Origin: JANNHK01 sp034408875
GTDB taxonomy: Bacteria > Actinomycetota > Acidimicrobiia > IMCC26256 > PALSA-610
Assembly: GCA_034408875.1 (NCBI GenBank)
Contig: JAWXCJ010000253.1
Coordinates: forward strand, 1 to 6,387
Length of the DNA stretch: 6,387 nt
Direction of reading: 5' to 3'
Shown: piece by piece, positions 6,128 through 6,387 of the stretch
Layout: each line of letters starts with the position of its first letter
How positions within the stretch are numbered: the stretch's first letter is position 1
Translations under genes and position numbers: made by a program
Notes under the pieces: model-generated
Seen by the model: the letters and a program-made list of their open reading frames with translations, nothing else
The model's database searches: none
Told to the model about the DNA's origin: nothing

Positions 6128-6387
6128 ATGAACTGGCACGCATTCAGCGCGGCGCACCGTCGCGGCCTTCTCGTCGGTGGCGCCGTCGCAATCTCGACGG
6201 TTGCATTCGGAGCCGGAGCGTTCGCAGTGAACGGCGCCGCTGACGACGGCAACTCGGAGGTGACGGTCGAGAACGCGAGCTCGGCGCAGAACGTCACGAC
6301 CACGGTCGAGGAAACCACGACCACCGTGCCGGAAACCACGACAACCGCGGCGCCGACCACGACGCTGCCCCCGCCCACCACCACGAC
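6128..6387 (+). CDS. exported protein with Thr/Pro-rich linker, 3' end cut by window edge
   Basis: The first 86 codons of a gene that runs off the right edge. The N-terminus MNWHAFSAAHRRG is followed by a hydrophobic segment (about residues 14-34, LLVGGAVAISTVAFGAGAFAV), which is either a cleaved signal peptide (cleavage perhaps after AFA, residue 33) or an N-terminal anchor. After a short polar stretch comes a Thr/Pro-rich linker (from about residue 57) with blocks such as TTTTVPETTTT and PTTTLPPPTTT. Such linkers hold a domain away from the membrane and are very common in Acidimicrobiia exported proteins. The functional domain is beyond the window, so no role can be named. The start is well bounded because an in-frame TAG lies at 6119-6121. 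No good Shine-Dalgarno sequence is present. The opposite-strand open frame over this stretch is Val/Gly-rich and reads as a shadow of the Thr codons. Confidence 0.75.
   Translation, partial: MNWHAFSAAHRRGLLVGGAVAISTVAFGAGAFAVNGAADDGNSEVTVENASSAQNVTTTVEETTTTVPETTTTAAPTTTLPPPTTT
6294..6387 (+). repeat. low-complexity ACC/ACG repeat encoding the Thr-rich linker
   Basis: The linker DNA is built of ACC and ACG codons with near-identical units. GAAACCACGAC occurs at 6311-6321 and 6332-6342, a 21-base period. Such tracts may change length by replication slippage, which would lengthen or shorten the linker. Confidence 0.6.

Noticed and set aside
5069..6157. 362-codon minus-strand open frame opposite the P450 and IolB-like genes.
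   Set aside because: It is a shadow frame rich in Arg and Ala and crosses two well-supported genes and the gap after them.
6061..6384. 107-codon minus-strand frame at the right edge.
   Set aside because: Its Val/Gly repeats are simply the complement of the Thr/Pro codons of the exported protein, which has a signal peptide and a typical linker.

Overview
The window is GC-rich, tightly packed DNA that looks like a member of the Actinomycetota. The clues are strong G/C preference at third codon positions, frequent GTG starts, GTGA stop/start overlaps, a likely leaderless gene, and a Thr/Pro-rich linker of the TTTTVPETTTT type at the right edge. That linker style is especially common in secreted proteins of Acidimicrobiia, so I lean towards that class, but this is inference from style, not a phylogenetic result.

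Layout from left to right: (1) the end of a major facilitator superfamily (MFS) transporter gene, plus strand, whose first transmembrane helix lies off the left edge. (2) A minus-strand pair convergent with it: a P450cam-like cytochrome P450 (2835 down to 1651) followed, with a 13-base overlap, by a small acidic lipoprotein (1663 down to 1277). The transporter and lipoprotein stop codons are only 4 bases apart. (3) A 75-base divergent promoter region (2836-2910) with a probable leaderless promoter for the rightward genes, a 10-base direct repeat and an imperfect inverted repeat. (4) A rightward operon of three genes joined by two GTGA overlaps: a PF04909-type amidohydrolase (2911-4149), a second P450 of the CYP142/CYP125-like type (4146-5330), and an IolB-family isomerase (5327-6058). 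(5) A 69-base gap and then the start of an exported protein with a Thr/Pro-rich linker, cut by the right edge.

Together the genes look like a small catabolic or modification cluster for an unidentified organic compound. It offers uptake or efflux (MFS), two monooxygenases of different P450 types, a metal-dependent amidohydrolase-fold enzyme, and a bicupin sugar-acid-type isomerase. The most unusual element is the iolB-like gene, normally part of inositol catabolism, here translationally coupled to a P450 and an amidohydrolase with no other inositol gene in view. No ferredoxin or ferredoxin reductase for the P450s lies in the window. There is no RNA gene, CRISPR array or insertion sequence that I can support, and no stretch over 300 bases lacks a gene.
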